Source: UBA6168 sp039819485
Lineage (GTDB): Bacteria; Bacteroidota; Bacteroidia; Chitinophagales; Saprospiraceae
Reading direction: 5' to 3'
Length of the DNA: 64,000 bases
Assembly: GCA_039819485.1 (NCBI GenBank)
Contig: JBCBRY010000001.1
Coordinates: 124,001-188,000, forward strand
Below the pieces are notes generated by a model. It saw only the letters and a program-made list of their open reading frames with translations. It ran no database searches and was not told where the DNA came from. The translations under genes were made by a program, and so were the position numbers. The first letter of the stretch is position 1, and each line of letters begins with the position of its first letter. Shown in pieces: positions 42,719-52,800 of this stretch.

Positions 42719-43648
42719 TCATGACAGATCGACCGCTGACGGAAATCCTGAAATAGGGGATCCAGCACCATCCACCGGATCCCCAGAACCAGTTGCCTGG
42801 TTATTGACAGGTTGTATCAACGTCCAGTAGGGCGTTGGCTCAATTACAACAGCTGTCAGGGCTACATAAAAGGATTGTCCTGGTTCGAGCAGGATTGTCG
42901 GAGCGCTGGAAACCAGGTTTGTTAAAGGACTTATGTTATTCGACCAAATTAAATCAGCAGCTTGCGTCACATCCATACTAAAAGAACAAGAGATGTCTGC
43001 CCCCACCATGACGGAAACCAGATACTGGCCGCCTGGCAGGAGGCATCCATCGGAACTAATTAAGTAAGTATGAGAATCTCCGTTAAATACTACGTTAGAT
43101 GCTGGCAGGACACTGCCACTGGTATTCACCGCAAGCGAAGGGGATGCTGCAAGTACGAAGCCCGAAAGGCGATGACCGAACTGAATAGCAGAACCTTCTT
43201 CCATATTGATGCTACAGACTGTGGCACCACCACTTTTCTTTAAAACAAAATCAGCGTGTATCACATAGTTGCCATTGACCAAAAACGATGGAGTGAATGA
43301 AATGGCCTTTTTAAAAGCAATTTCTGGTAACACAAGCGACGCAAGACTGCCCGTTCCGCTGCTTCCGTAATTGCTGCATGGAACTTCATTAATACCGAAT
43401 TTGTCTTCCGTGCGCTCTCCAATTAACAGAATTCTTTCTTTGGCAAAAATGCGTTTGCAATCACTATTATTTTCAAAAACCTTTTTTCGACTTGTTCTAT
43501 TTTTTTTATTTAAACATAAACCCAAACCAGCCAAATATCCACCAAAACTTTTTCCTATTAGATTTTCAGAAAAAAAAAGATTCATAAAAACAAAGCACAC
43601 TATCATTAGCGGCGCAATCAATTTTTTGAAACAACCGAAAAAATTCAT
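42719..43648 (-). CDS. hypothetical exported protein, 309 aa
   Basis: I do not recognise a family. It starts MNFFGCFKKLIAPLMIVCFV, a hydrophobic helix that can serve as signal or anchor. A basic segment follows (NKKNRTSRKKVFENN), then 230 residues of beta-rich sequence with little charge (FTPSFLVNGNYVIHADFVL, TYLISSDGCLLPGGQYLVSV). It resembles an Ig-like or bacterial surface domain and has Cys pairs that might form disulphides. It is flanked by AT-rich, gene-poor DNA on both sides, which may mean recent acquisition. No function is proposed. Confidence 0.6.
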   Translation of the reverse strand: MNFFGCFKKLIAPLMIVCFVFMNLFFSENLIGKSFGGYLAGLGLCLNKKNRTSRKKVFENNSDCKRIFAKERILLIGERTEDKFGINEVPCSNYGSSGTGSLASLVLPEIAFKKAISFTPSFLVNGNYVIHADFVLKKSGGATVCSINMEEGSAIQFGHRLSGFVLAASPSLAVNTSGSVLPASNVVFNGDSHTYLISSDGCLLPGGQYLVSVMVGADISCSFSMDVTQAADLIWSNNISPLTNLVSSAPTILLEPGQSFYVALTAVVIEPTPYWTLIQPVNNQATGSGDPVDGAGSPISGFPSAVDLS

Positions 43649-44386
43649 GGCTTTACTTTTAAATTTCCGGAGCAGGGTTCTTCCTATGACCTATTGTTTA
43701 CTTTTCTGCGGTTAAAGAAAAAACTTACCCCAAAATTTCATGTCTCTATATTTTGTCTGGATTTATTTAAATTATTTTGGTGAAAAAATAGGGGAGCGAA
43801 AATTGTTTAACGTATTATACAAATAGCATACTGTGCAACACGAAAAACCACAGCCCAAAAAGGTCAATAGTTTAAAAAATTATTTTCCATTTTTGGCAAT
43901 ACATCACTGTGTAAAAAGATTACCCAGTGAATTGATCATAATTTTTTTTTGAATTAAAGCGTCTTTGAAAAAATTAAAGCGTCTTTGAAAAATTGCACAA
44001 ATCCCTTTATCTCAAAGGATTTTCGATCAATCCATTAAATGTGTTTGTTGGTAAAGTTTAGAAATTAAACAGGCCACCTAAAAATAAAAAATACTTTTAA
44101 GCAGTCCATTCTTTTAGATTTAAATACATTCAGTAAATATCACTTACAAAGGAAAATCAAGAAAGGAAGATTTAATTTTAAACGGTAAGTCAGCCTTTCT
44201 CGATAGCGTTAATTTAAATCTCCATTAAATAAAGGGTGAGCAAAAAGTTTGTTGGAGATTTTTTTTTGAAAACTGGTTTTATGAGAACAAAACACCTGCC
44301 AATTTCATAACAAGGTTTTTTATTAAAAGTATTTTTAATGCTTAGAATTAAAACAATTAATCGCTTGTAAGATATTGCACAAAGAA
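43649..44386. other. 738-bp AT-rich gap with a 20-bp tandem repeat
   Basis: No gene is supported. A 20-base unit ending TTAAAGCGTCTTTGAAA occurs at 43951-43970 and 43971-43990. Each unit holds a small AAAG/CTTT dyad. The rest is AT-rich without recognised signal. Confidence 0.5.
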
Positions 44387-44632
44387 TTAATTAAAATATT
44401 TTTTCGCCACTTCATCAATGGCATTGGCCAAACGTTGATCTTTCTCTGTCACTACCCCGCCAGCATCGTGAGTATTCAGTTTAAATGTGACGGTGTTCCA
44501 AACATTCGACCAGTCAGGATGGTGCCCTTGCTTCTCAGCAAGAAATGCTACTTCCGCCATGAATGCAAAAGCCTCTGTGAAATTTTTAAACTTGAAAGTT
44601 GCCTGGAGGGAGTTATCTTTTTCTGTCCACAT
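44387..44632 (-). CDS. phhB: pterin-4a-carbinolamine dehydratase
   Basis: The ATG at 44630-44632 gives the normal 81-residue length (MWTEKDNSLQATFKFKNFTE). A longer upstream frame lies in an inverted repeat. The active-site motif EKQGHHPDW (His37, His38) and NTVTFKLNTHDAGGV are typical. The enzyme dehydrates 4a-hydroxytetrahydrobiopterin and may also aid molybdopterin or other pterin recycling. No aromatic amino-acid hydroxylase gene is nearby. Confidence 0.88.
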   Translation of the reverse strand: MWTEKDNSLQATFKFKNFTEAFAFMAEVAFLAEKQGHHPDWSNVWNTVTFKLNTHDAGGVVTEKDQRLANAIDEVAKKYFN

Positions 44633-44645
44633 GATTTTAATACGT

Positions 44646-44739
44646 TTTAATGGTAAAATGGCTGAATGGCTAAATGGTTCAAGAAATGCTTTAAAATAAT
44701 GCGCATTTTTAATAACCATTCAGCCATTTAATCATTAAA
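44646..44739. repeat. inverted repeat made of AATGG words
   Basis: Arms at 44646-44672 and 44713-44739 match at 24 of 27 positions. Each contains the repeated word (A)AATGGCTGAATGGCT. It separates the phhB and DUF4294 genes, both on the minus strand, and closely resembles in design the repeat at 48636-48720. Confidence 0.7.
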
Positions 44740-44746
44740 CGTCCTA

Positions 44747-45355
44747 TTAATTCAATTTATAGGAGATGTTAAAATCCTGAAGGACAGCATCGAGGAGTGG
44801 GTCTTTGCCTTCGATATATCCTTCTTTGAGGTTATAGTCCCAGAACTTGGCAAGTGTGTTCCAGTAGCTTGCAGTCATGGTTCCCCGGTAAGTCTTGATC
44901 AGGGTGTGAAGCGGTTTGTCCAACTCCCGTTCTACCATTTTCACCAGAATCTTCCCTTGTGTACGGGTGAGTTTTTTTAGTGGTTTTTCAAATTTATCGT
45001 CCAACTGTTTTTGGAGTTTACGGGCATATTTCTTCCGCTTGCCTTTTTTCATCTCAGCCGTTTGATCTTCCAATTGACGGAAGACCATAATGGCTTCTTT
45101 GGCATACGGATATACCACGGCAGCATAACGCAAATAACGCCTGTACCGTAGATATTCTTCCCGGCTTTTAAACTGGCGCGGAGAGGTCAGGGAAACCGTC
45201 ATCAGATCATCGGCGATCAACAGGGTGTCTCCGTTGTCATCCAACATTAAGGTAACCAACTGGCCATTAAGGGTAGTTTTACCCAGGGGCGTTTGGGCGT
45301 TCAGGAATTGGTTGAAAAAACCCATCATCAACATCAAAAAAAGAAATCTCTTCAT
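44747..45355 (-). CDS. DUF4294 family exported protein
   Basis: The 202-residue protein has a signal peptide (MKRFLFLMLMMGFFNQFLNA), then beta strands with GDTLLIADDLMTVSLTSPR and a highly basic helical region (REEYLRYRRYLRYAAVVYPY, KKGKRKKYARKLQKQ). This is the DUF4294 layout. These proteins occur almost only in Bacteroidota. Function is unknown. It starts 9 bases after the phhB-side repeat and is probably a single gene. Confidence 0.85.
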   Translation of the reverse strand: MKRFLFLMLMMGFFNQFLNAQTPLGKTTLNGQLVTLMLDDNGDTLLIADDLMTVSLTSPRQFKSREEYLRYRRYLRYAAVVYPYAKEAIMVFRQLEDQTAEMKKGKRKKYARKLQKQLDDKFEKPLKKLTRTQGKILVKMVERELDKPLHTLIKTYRGTMTASYWNTLAKFWDYNLKEGYIEGKDPLLDAVLQDFNISYKLN

Positions 45356-45566
45356 TACAACAAGGTTGGTTAATTAAACGAAATTACATCATTAAGACGA
45401 ATGACTTACGCATCAGTTTGTTAAACTAATGCAAAAGTTATCCCCAAAACGAAGAGATGCTCTTTTGGATTGTTGATGGCGTGAAAATGTGCAAGCGAGT
45501 GAAGGAATGTAATTCGTTGGAAGTAGGACTGATTTGCTCTCAGTATTACTGGTTGTTCATGCTGAA

Positions 45567-45809
45567 CTACTGGTTGCTGACCCGTTTCAATTTAATCTCG
45601 TACAACTGAACGATTTTGGCTTGCTGATCAGCTACTTTATTGAGCAGTTTCAGTTCTTGCTTGATGGCTTGATTCTCGGGAGATTTGTGCCTACTGCGGA
45701 GGGATTTATTTAGGTCAAGAATTTTTTGGATTGTGGCAGTGAGGGCGGATTTTGAATTGAGGAACTTTTGGAACAAGGATGAGTCCGGTGCATTAGTTTG
45801 TTTCGACAT
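45567..45809 (-). CDS. small hypothetical protein, helical, 80 aa
   Basis: The ATG at 45807-45809 (MSKQTNAPDSSLFQKFLNSK) is preferred to an earlier in-frame start because the upstream part is AT-rich with a TTTGTCAAA motif. The sequence is mainly alpha-helical with heptad-like Leu/Ile spacing and many Lys (IKQELKLLNKVADQQAKIV). A short coiled coil is likely. I do not recognise a family. Confidence 0.5.
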   Translation of the reverse strand: MSKQTNAPDSSLFQKFLNSKSALTATIQKILDLNKSLRSRHKSPENQAIKQELKLLNKVADQQAKIVQLYEIKLKRVSNQ

Positions 45810-46142
45810 AGGCGATAAATTTTGATTTTTATTTGTCAAAAACACTTTCAACACAAATTTAGTTCTTTAACTCCAATTTTCACAAAAAATTGTGCAGAAA
45901 ATGTCTTCCTGCTTAGTTGAGTTGCCCACCAAAACAGCAAAGCCATTTTGAGCGTCGGGTTAGTGTCAAAAAAACGCTTAGATAATGTTCGAATCAGGAC
46001 ACTTTGGAACACGTATTTCAGGATATTAAAAACCATGTTCCCACAATTGGTGTTTGGTTGATATCCAACGTCAGGATCTTGCAGAGCGTAATGTATCCGG
46101 ACGGTGCTGCAGAACTGTTATTTTATACAATCCGACCTTTTT
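45810..46142. other. 333-bp gap between divergent genes
   Basis: No supported gene. It should hold the promoters of the small helical protein and of the Crp/Fnr gene. A TTTGTCAAA motif is at 45834-45842. Confidence 0.4.
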
Positions 46143-46838
46143 ATGAATCAGTCAAATTCTTATTGGTATCTGGAAAATGTGGACATGACTGAAATCCTTT
46201 GTCCTACCAAGCTGGGTATTTCCACCCAAAACATTGAGCATAAAGACTTCCGCAAGGGCGATTATATCTTCCTTCCTGGTGAATATGCGGATAAGATTTT
46301 TTTCATCATGGAAGGGCGGGTCAAAATCGGTTCCTACAGTGAAACGGGAAAGGAAATAACCAAAGCCATTATCGGACAAGGTGAAGTGTTTGGTGAATTG
46401 CCGCTGGCCGGTGAAGAACAACGAAGAAATTTTGCCATGGCCATGGAAAATACCTCGGCCTGTGTTTTATCAGTTGCACAGATGAGAAACCTGATGAAAG
46501 AACACAGCCCGCTCAATTTGTTCTTTATGAAAATCATGGGTAGTCGGATGCTGGAAATGGAAAGACGCCTGGAATCACTCGTCTTTAAAGATTCCCGTAC
46601 CCGAGTGGTGGAGTACCTCAAATTGCTCTGTGAAACGAAAGGGCAACGGGTTGGATACGAATGGGTCGTTCGCAAATTTCTGACCCATCAAGAGATTGCC
46701 AATCTTACCGCTACTTCCCGGCAAACGGTCACTACTGTACTTAACGAGCTGGAAGATAAAAACATTTTGACCTACAATCGCCGCAGGTTGCTGATCAGGG
46801 ATTTGGATGCTTTGGCAGCAGAGGCTATGGTGGGGTGA
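46143..46838 (+). CDS. Crp/Fnr family transcriptional regulator
   Basis: The ATG at 46143 (MNQSNSYWYLENVDMTEILC) is chosen over an earlier one. A cNMP-binding-like beta roll (DYIFLPGEYADKIFFIMEGR, GEVFGELPLAGEE) is followed by a dimer helix and an HTH_Crp domain (THQEIANLTATSRQTVTTVL). There is no Cys cluster for an Fe-S centre. The roll has FGELPLAG where cAMP-binding Crp has FGE(L/I)AL...R(T/S)A, so ligand use is unclear. An adenylate cyclase gene is 3 kb away, but a link is only a guess. Confidence 0.9.
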   Translation: MNQSNSYWYLENVDMTEILCPTKLGISTQNIEHKDFRKGDYIFLPGEYADKIFFIMEGRVKIGSYSETGKEITKAIIGQGEVFGELPLAGEEQRRNFAMAMENTSACVLSVAQMRNLMKEHSPLNLFFMKIMGSRMLEMERRLESLVFKDSRTRVVEYLKLLCETKGQRVGYEWVVRKFLTHQEIANLTATSRQTVTTVLNELEDKNILTYNRRRLLIRDLDALAAEAMVG

Positions 46839-46840
46839 GG

Positions 46841-46868
46841 GTTATGAGTTATGAGTTATGAGTTATGA
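46841..46868. repeat. tandem heptamer repeat GTTATGA x4
   Basis: GTTATGA is repeated four times in perfect tandem, with a fifth diverged unit (GTTATTG). It follows the Crp/Fnr stop by 2 bases. It may vary in copy number by slippage and be visible in related strains. Confidence 0.75.
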
Positions 46869-46898
46869 GTTATTGAAGGTTGAATGGATATGAACGAT

Positions 46899-47396
46899 TC
46901 AATTTTCTCCCTTTATTTTCTTTTCATAATTGGTGGTTGAGTAGCCTTCTATGAAAGGTAAACTTTTGACGCTCCCGCCGTTTTTTATGACGAAATCCGA
47001 ACCGACTATTTGTTCTGGTTTCCAGTCTCCTCCTTTCACCAGCACATGTGGAATTAATTGCCTGATCAAATCCAACGGGGTATCTTCCTCGAATAGAACC
47101 ACGGCATCCACGAAGACCAATGCCGCCAACAGGCACATGCGGGTTTTTTCGTCCTTGATCGGTCGGTGTGCTCCTTTTAACCGGCTGACCGATTGATCCG
47201 AATTGATTCCGATGATCAGCCGGTCGCCTAAGTCTTTGGCTTGAGACAGATAATGAATATGGCCATAATGGAGCAGGTCAAAACAACCATTGGTGAAAAC
47301 AACCCGCTGACCTGCCGCTTTCCATGCTTGCACCTCTTCAGCAGCACTCTGCCAGTTGAGAATTTTGGCTTGTATTTTATTTATAAACACTTTCAA
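46899..47396 (-). CDS. rfaE2: D-glycero-beta-D-manno-heptose 1-phosphate adenylyltransferase
   Basis: The 165-residue protein has the nucleotidyltransferase site FTNGCFDLLHYGHIHYL with HxGH, then LIIGINSDQSVSRLKG, DAVVLFEEDTPLDLI, VLVKGGDWKPEQIVG and the end GYSTTNYEKKI. It transfers AMP to heptose 1-phosphate in ADP-heptose synthesis for LPS core. The kinase half (HldE N-terminus) must be a separate gene outside the window. The next gene upstream encodes an LPG-synthase-like membrane protein. Confidence 0.9.
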   Translation of the reverse strand: MKVFINKIQAKILNWQSAAEEVQAWKAAGQRVVFTNGCFDLLHYGHIHYLSQAKDLGDRLIIGINSDQSVSRLKGAHRPIKDEKTRMCLLAALVFVDAVVLFEEDTPLDLIRQLIPHVLVKGGDWKPEQIVGSDFVIKNGGSVKSLPFIEGYSTTNYEKKIKGEN

Positions 47397-47489
47397 GTGG
47401 TGATTATTGGAAATAGAAATATCCTTCTAATTTAAAAAATCAAATGTTTGTCAAAAGCTGAGTTGCTCAGTATTTCAATCCCAATAAAT

Positions 47490-48626
47490 CTATTTCACAG
47501 AAACCTTGCTTTTTTGGTTAATGACCGGCAAAACCACCAGAGCAAGGATACCGAGCAATGAATTGCAGCCAATCTGTACCAGAAAGAAAATGATATTGGC
47601 AACGGAAAAAGCATCGTCTCCTTTGATTCCATAAAATAAAGTCAGTGCCGTGATGACCAAAAAGTGAAAAGTGCCCATCCCACCCGGCGAAGGAATGACC
47701 ATCCCCAAAGTGCCGAACACAAATACCAGCAAGGCAGCCCGGAGATCGAGGTGTTCGGTCGGGCCAAATGCCTGGAAGCCCAGCCAGGTCATCACAAAAA
47801 ACAGCACCCAAATCGTTAGGCTGTGAAAAACAAACCACCCCGGCCGGTCCAGCTGCCGAACAGACTTAATGCCCTCCCAAAAACCCAATAAGATATTGGA
47901 AACTTTTTTAAACAACGCAGACCCGGCAAGCCGTTGGCGGAACAGATAAAGTAATGCTCCTCCTGTCAGTCCAACTAACAGAATGGCCCACTTCCACGGA
48001 AAACCACCAGCCTCTTCTACCTCTTTTGACTGATTCTCCGTAATGAACCCGATTATTTTTTCTGACTCGAACAAAAGCGCCAAACCAAAGGCCAGCAGCA
48101 AACAGATTACGTCCACTACCCTGTCGACCACGATGGTGCCCATTACTTTTTCGGCAGGGATCTTTTCGTATTTGGAAAGTACTCCAGCACGCACAACTTC
48201 TCCCATCCTGGGCAGTCCCAGGTTGGCAAAATAACTGACCAATATCGACAGGAAACAATTGATAAACCGGGGATTGTACCCCATGGGCCTGAGCAGCATT
48301 TTCCACTTGTAGGTCCGGCTTATATTGCTGATGGCAAACGCCAATACCACCAAGGCTATCCAGCCATATTTTACCCGGCCAAAATCATTGATCAATTTAT
48401 CCAAAAGCGGCACACAGGCGGTTTCCGCTGTTCCAGCCGCGCGGCATTCCGCTAACAAAGCATCTTTCTCTGCCTGCGTTTCCACGGTCTCCCACTGCGG
48501 AATGTTCTTGATACAACAATCATTTTTGTATGCCTCGTTTTGAGAACGATATACCAGAAAGAGAATAATGCAACCGATGCTTAGAAAAAGCAGAAATTGG
48601 AGCAGGTTACGAAAGAGGTTTTGCAT
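47490..48626 (-). CDS. lysylphosphatidylglycerol synthase TM-domain (UPF0104) protein
   Basis: The 378-residue inner-membrane protein has seven or eight helices. It shows the family region FGRVKYGWIALVVLAFAISNISRTYKWKML-like (residues about 90-120), GLPRMGEVVRAGVLSKYEKI and FGTLGMVIPSPGGMGTFHFL. Such proteins are related to the flippase part of MprF and to bacterial hopanoid or lipid transporters. A role in moving lipid or lipid-linked glycan across the membrane is inferred. Its first 70 residues form a periplasmic loop with two Cys pairs. Confidence 0.85.
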   Translation of the reverse strand: MQNLFRNLLQFLLFLSIGCIILFLVYRSQNEAYKNDCCIKNIPQWETVETQAEKDALLAECRAAGTAETACVPLLDKLINDFGRVKYGWIALVVLAFAISNISRTYKWKMLLRPMGYNPRFINCFLSILVSYFANLGLPRMGEVVRAGVLSKYEKIPAEKVMGTIVVDRVVDVICLLLAFGLALLFESEKIIGFITENQSKEVEEAGGFPWKWAILLVGLTGGALLYLFRQRLAGSALFKKVSNILLGFWEGIKSVRQLDRPGWFVFHSLTIWVLFFVMTWLGFQAFGPTEHLDLRAALLVFVFGTLGMVIPSPGGMGTFHFLVITALTLFYGIKGDDAFSVANIIFFLVQIGCNSLLGILALVVLPVINQKSKVSVK

Positions 48627-48635
48627 TTTATGATT

Positions 48636-48720
48636 AAATGGTCGAATGGTTAAAATGGCTACCTGGTCGAGTCAGACAACTAAAAACGACCATTTAGCCA
48701 TATTAACCATTCAACCATTT
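48636..48720. repeat. inverted repeat made of AATGGT words
   Basis: Arms at 48636-48660 and 48696-48720 match at 22 of 25 positions. They contain AAATGGTYGAATGGTTAA, the same kind of word repetition as at 44.6 kb. It lies between two minus-strand genes and may end the upstream transcript. Confidence 0.7.
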
Positions 48721-48729
48721 ATTTATTCT

Positions 48730-49518
48730 TTATCTTTTATTCAAATCCCGGTTCATCCGGTTCAGACGGGGAATGGCTGCATTAAATATGTCCTTTTTCC
48801 CTTCGATGGGGATTTTGACTTTGATCCCGCCAATGATTCCGCCTGTAAGTGCGCCGATCCCCGTGGTAGCAAGTCCAAATGTCAACGATTTTTCCCAGGT
48901 AGTCCGCGGCGACGATAGTGAATTATCGCAGTCCATTCCGGGCACCACCGGGTCGCAGGGTTCATCGTCTTTAAAACCTACCAGCCCCGTCAAGGTACCG
49001 ACCAGAAATCCTGTACCTGCCCCGATCAGGGCGTACTGTACGATCCGGTTCTGTTTTCGGGCAGCGATGTGATCGATCTGGGAATAAGGAAAAATGTATA
49101 CCACTTCGGGGCCATCTTTTTTCCCTTTGTCAAAAACACTGGCCTTCTTTTTAAGGATAAGGGTTGAGTCGTCCATCCTGTGCAGCAGGCCACTGAATTC
49201 GTCGCCCGAACCGCCAGCCCCGCGGAGCACCCACAAATCCAATTTGTTTTGGTCAAGCAGGGCATCCGGCTTAAATTTCAGCTTTCCTGCTTCAGGGTCT
49301 TGGTAACGGACGTCCGTGATAAACCTCTTTTCAATAATGTACGCTAAATTGGAATTTTCGTTGAATTTGCGGTAGGTCACATTGGATTCGCTTTCCTCGA
49401 TCACTCCGACCAGAAATGGATATTGGCTTTCAAAAATAATGGTATCCTGGGCAACCGTACTTCCGGCAGTCAGGAGCAAAATAAAAAGCGTAAGCAGTTT
49501 GGGATATTTCATGGTCAT
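48730..49518 (-). CDS. hypothetical exported protein with glycine-rich segments
   Basis: A signal peptide (MTMKYPKLLTLFILLLTAGS) is followed by a beta-rich part (TIIFESQYPFLVGVIEESES). A Gly-rich hydrophobic stretch (ALIGAGTGFLVGTLTGLVGF) and a second one (GLATTGIGALTGGIIGGIKV) suggest glycine zippers able to enter a membrane. I cannot assign a known domain. ATGs at 49518 and 49512 are both possible starts. Confidence 0.7.
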   Translation of the reverse strand: MTMKYPKLLTLFILLLTAGSTVAQDTIIFESQYPFLVGVIEESESNVTYRKFNENSNLAYIIEKRFITDVRYQDPEAGKLKFKPDALLDQNKLDLWVLRGAGGSGDEFSGLLHRMDDSTLILKKKASVFDKGKKDGPEVVYIFPYSQIDHIAARKQNRIVQYALIGAGTGFLVGTLTGLVGFKDDEPCDPVVPGMDCDNSLSSPRTTWEKSLTFGLATTGIGALTGGIIGGIKVKIPIEGKKDIFNAAIPRLNRMNRDLNKR

Positions 49519-49845
49519 CTTGATTGAAAAGCGCCGGCAAAGGTAATGAATCTATTTATGGTTACAGGAGTTGCCCGATGCATTTAGGTATTTTTGTATT
49601 TTGCCGCCCGAATCAATTCATTCTTTTATCTCTGGCGGATTTAATCCAATGTTGTACGGATGGCTAAGCAGGTAAATTTAAAGTATCTACAATGCGCCAC
49701 AACAACCTTGTCAGCCAAACGATCAAAAATTGACCAAGAACACCAAATTCTATTTAAATTTCTCAAAATCAATAATTTACCGATTAAATAATTTTCAATT
49801 TATCAATATCTTAATTTCTAATAAACCAACTGCCTCGTTAACAAT
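49519..49845. other. 327-bp divergent spacer
   Basis: No gene. A TACCTTTG element for the minus-strand gene is at 49538-49545. The right half is AT-rich and should contain the promoter of the cyclase gene. I saw no clear TAnnTTTG there. Confidence 0.4.
49538..49545 (-). promoter_or_regulatory. -7 promoter element TACCTTTG
   Basis: On the minus strand TACCTTTG matches TAnnTTTG, 20 bases before the start at 49518. Confidence 0.5.
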
Positions 49846-52800
49846 TTGAAAATCCATCAATATATAATCCTTTTTTTGGCCTTGGGTACCTGGGTTGGGC
49901 TGCCAGCACAAAACGACCTGTTGCGCGTGCACAATTTTGGGATCGAGGATGGGCTTTCCCAACGAGATATATTCAAAGTACTGCAGGATTCATCAGGCTT
50001 TTTATGGATCGTCACCAAAAACAGCCTAGACCGGTACGACGGCCACCATTTCCGCCAAATGTACCAAGGCGACCAGAAAAACTTTTTGCCCAAAGGTGTC
50101 CGGTACAACATGCTCATCGGCCCGGATGACGAAGTATGGTACTCCAGAGGTGATGCTCTGATAAGAATAGATCCCAAGGATCAGCATGCCGACACGATGG
50201 AAGTCCTGCCACATACTGGCGATATTGCCTGGTTCAACAACATGTGCCTCGACCGGCAAGGAAGAATATGGACGATCGAGTACTCAGGCAAAGACTCCTC
50301 ATCCACGCTGCACATCAGGGATGAAAACGGATTGTCTGAGCCGATCGTCAAGTTTCCCGGCAAACATTCGCACCATCCGATCACTTCGGTAGATGGATTC
50401 ATCCACATAGCGGCTTATGAAAACGAAATTTGGGTCTATGACCTGGAAGGAAAGCAGGTCAGCCAATTTGAATTTCCCGCACCTGCCAATGAGAAAGCAT
50501 ATTCCAGGGTCATCGAATTAAAGACCACTCCCGATGGCACCGTCTGGGCATTGCTTGCGCATGGGCAGCTGTACTATCAGGCACCAGGTGCCACTTCATT
50601 TGTCCGGCACCCGATGAGCGATAGCGGATTTGATCATTTCCTGCCATCCGCCTTCATGGTGGAATCTACGGGGGACATCTGGATCTGCGGGCTCGTTTCC
50701 AACGATCACCACAGCAATGAAAATTCACCGTGTAGCAGCTTTCAGCCTGGTGCAGCCTTATTGCACTATAACAGCATCTCAAAGCGAATTGATGATTACA
50801 GCTATTTTCTAAAGAAAGCCTTGCCCTACGCAGAAGCTCCACGGCAGATCTTTATGGATCACACGGGAGTGATCTGGATTTCGACCACTTTTGGGCTGAT
50901 CCGCATGGTAGAAAACAATCTGTTCGAGCGCTACATGTCCGATGGCAATGACTGTTGCCGGGACGGCATCTGCAGCATGCGCGGCATCACCGAAGACGAC
51001 GAGGGCAATATTTACTTCAGCTACTACAGCTCCATTCATGTGCTCAATCCGCGCAATGGCTCCTTGGTTCCACTTTTCTCCAACCAGCTCAGCTATCCGT
51101 ACACCCTGCTGCATGACCGGGGGCACTTGTATACCGGCGAAGGCCTGCAGATCAACCTGAGCAATCTACAGGTTGATACTGTCGTCCAGGGCATGGCCAT
51201 GACGGAGGGCGTGGTGATGAAGGATGCAGATGGGGATATCTGGTTTGGCTGTCAAAACAAGCTGAAATATTACTCCCCGGCGGCTCAGAGCAAAACCGAT
51301 TATCAAGACCCTACCGGACTATTGGAGCAATCGGAATTAGAGCACATTACTTACCTGCACCCCTCCAAAGAACGCTCCCATTTCTGGGTGGCCACTCGTA
51401 AAAAAGGTATTTTTAAAACGCATAAAAAAAACGGCGTGGTCGCCCATTATCATACAAAATCAGAACCTGCCCTGCCGCATAACCGCATTCTGGCCGTTTT
51501 GGAAAAAAATAACAGCTTGTGGGTTGCGTCAGCCGTCGGGCTTTGTCAGCTCGATCTGGAAAGGGACAGCATCCGGGTATTCACGACCGAGGATGGCCTG
51601 ACCAACAATTTCATCAACGGCCTCCTGCCGGAAGGTGACTCGGCCATCTGGGTGAGTACCGACAATGGCCTTGCGAGGCTGGACATTGAAAAAGGTACCT
51701 TCAGCAACTTTTACAAGGCCGATGGGCTTTCCAATAACGAATTCAACCGCAGTTCCTTCCATGTGGCTGATGATGGCAGGATGTATTTTGGAGGCATTGA
51801 TGGCATCAATGCATTTTACCCAAACTATCGCTATGGTGAGCGCAGGACCAAAATGAACAGCCACCTCTTGTTCACCAAATTCACCAAATTTGACGGCGAA
51901 AAGGATGTCACTCAAATGACCGGACTGGCCAGTGGCAACCAGATCTCCCTTTCGCACTCCGACGAAACTTTTTCTTTTTATTATTCCCTTGGCGATTTTA
52001 CCGACCCCAAAACCCATCTGTACAGTTACAAACTGGAAGGTTTTAACAGCGACTGGTCCGAACCGACCCCACTTAATTTTGCCCGCTTCGTCAATGTCCC
52101 TCCGGGCAAATACACGTTCCGCGCCCGTGCTGCCCGCGCCAAAAGCGACTGGGTCAAACAGGAGTTGGCTGTTCCTGTACTCATCCGGCAGGCGTTCTAT
52201 AAAACCAACTGGTTCAGGATATTGGCTTTTGCGCTCATCACTTTGCTGGTCTATGGAATCATGCGGTACCGACTTCATTTAGTGGAAAAACACGAACGAG
52301 AACTCGAACTGCTCGTTCAGGACCGCACCCGGGAACTGGTCACGGCAAAAGCTAAAAGTGATGAACTCCTCCTCAATATCCTCCCGGCCGACACGGCCGA
52401 AGAACTCAAGCAAAATGGCTCGGCCAAAGCTCGCCGCCACGACGACGTAACCGTCATGTTCACCGATTTCCAGGGCTTCTCGTTCATCGCCCGCAACCTG
52501 GAACCCGAAGCGCTCGTAGCAGAAATCGACCACTGCTTTCGTGCTTTCGATGAAATCATCGAAGAATTTAAACTGGAAAAAATAAAAACGATCGGCGATG
52601 CCTACCTCTGTGGCGGTGGCCTTCACGGCGAAGAAAAAACAGATGCCGCAATCCGGGTAACACAGGCCGCCCTCAAAATCCAGTGCTTCCTGAACGAATA
52701 TTCAAAAGAGCGAAATGCGCAGGAGCGTCCTTGCTTCCAGGCGCGCATCGGCATCCACTCCGGCCCCGTAGTCGCGGGTATCGTAGGTATCAAAAAATTT

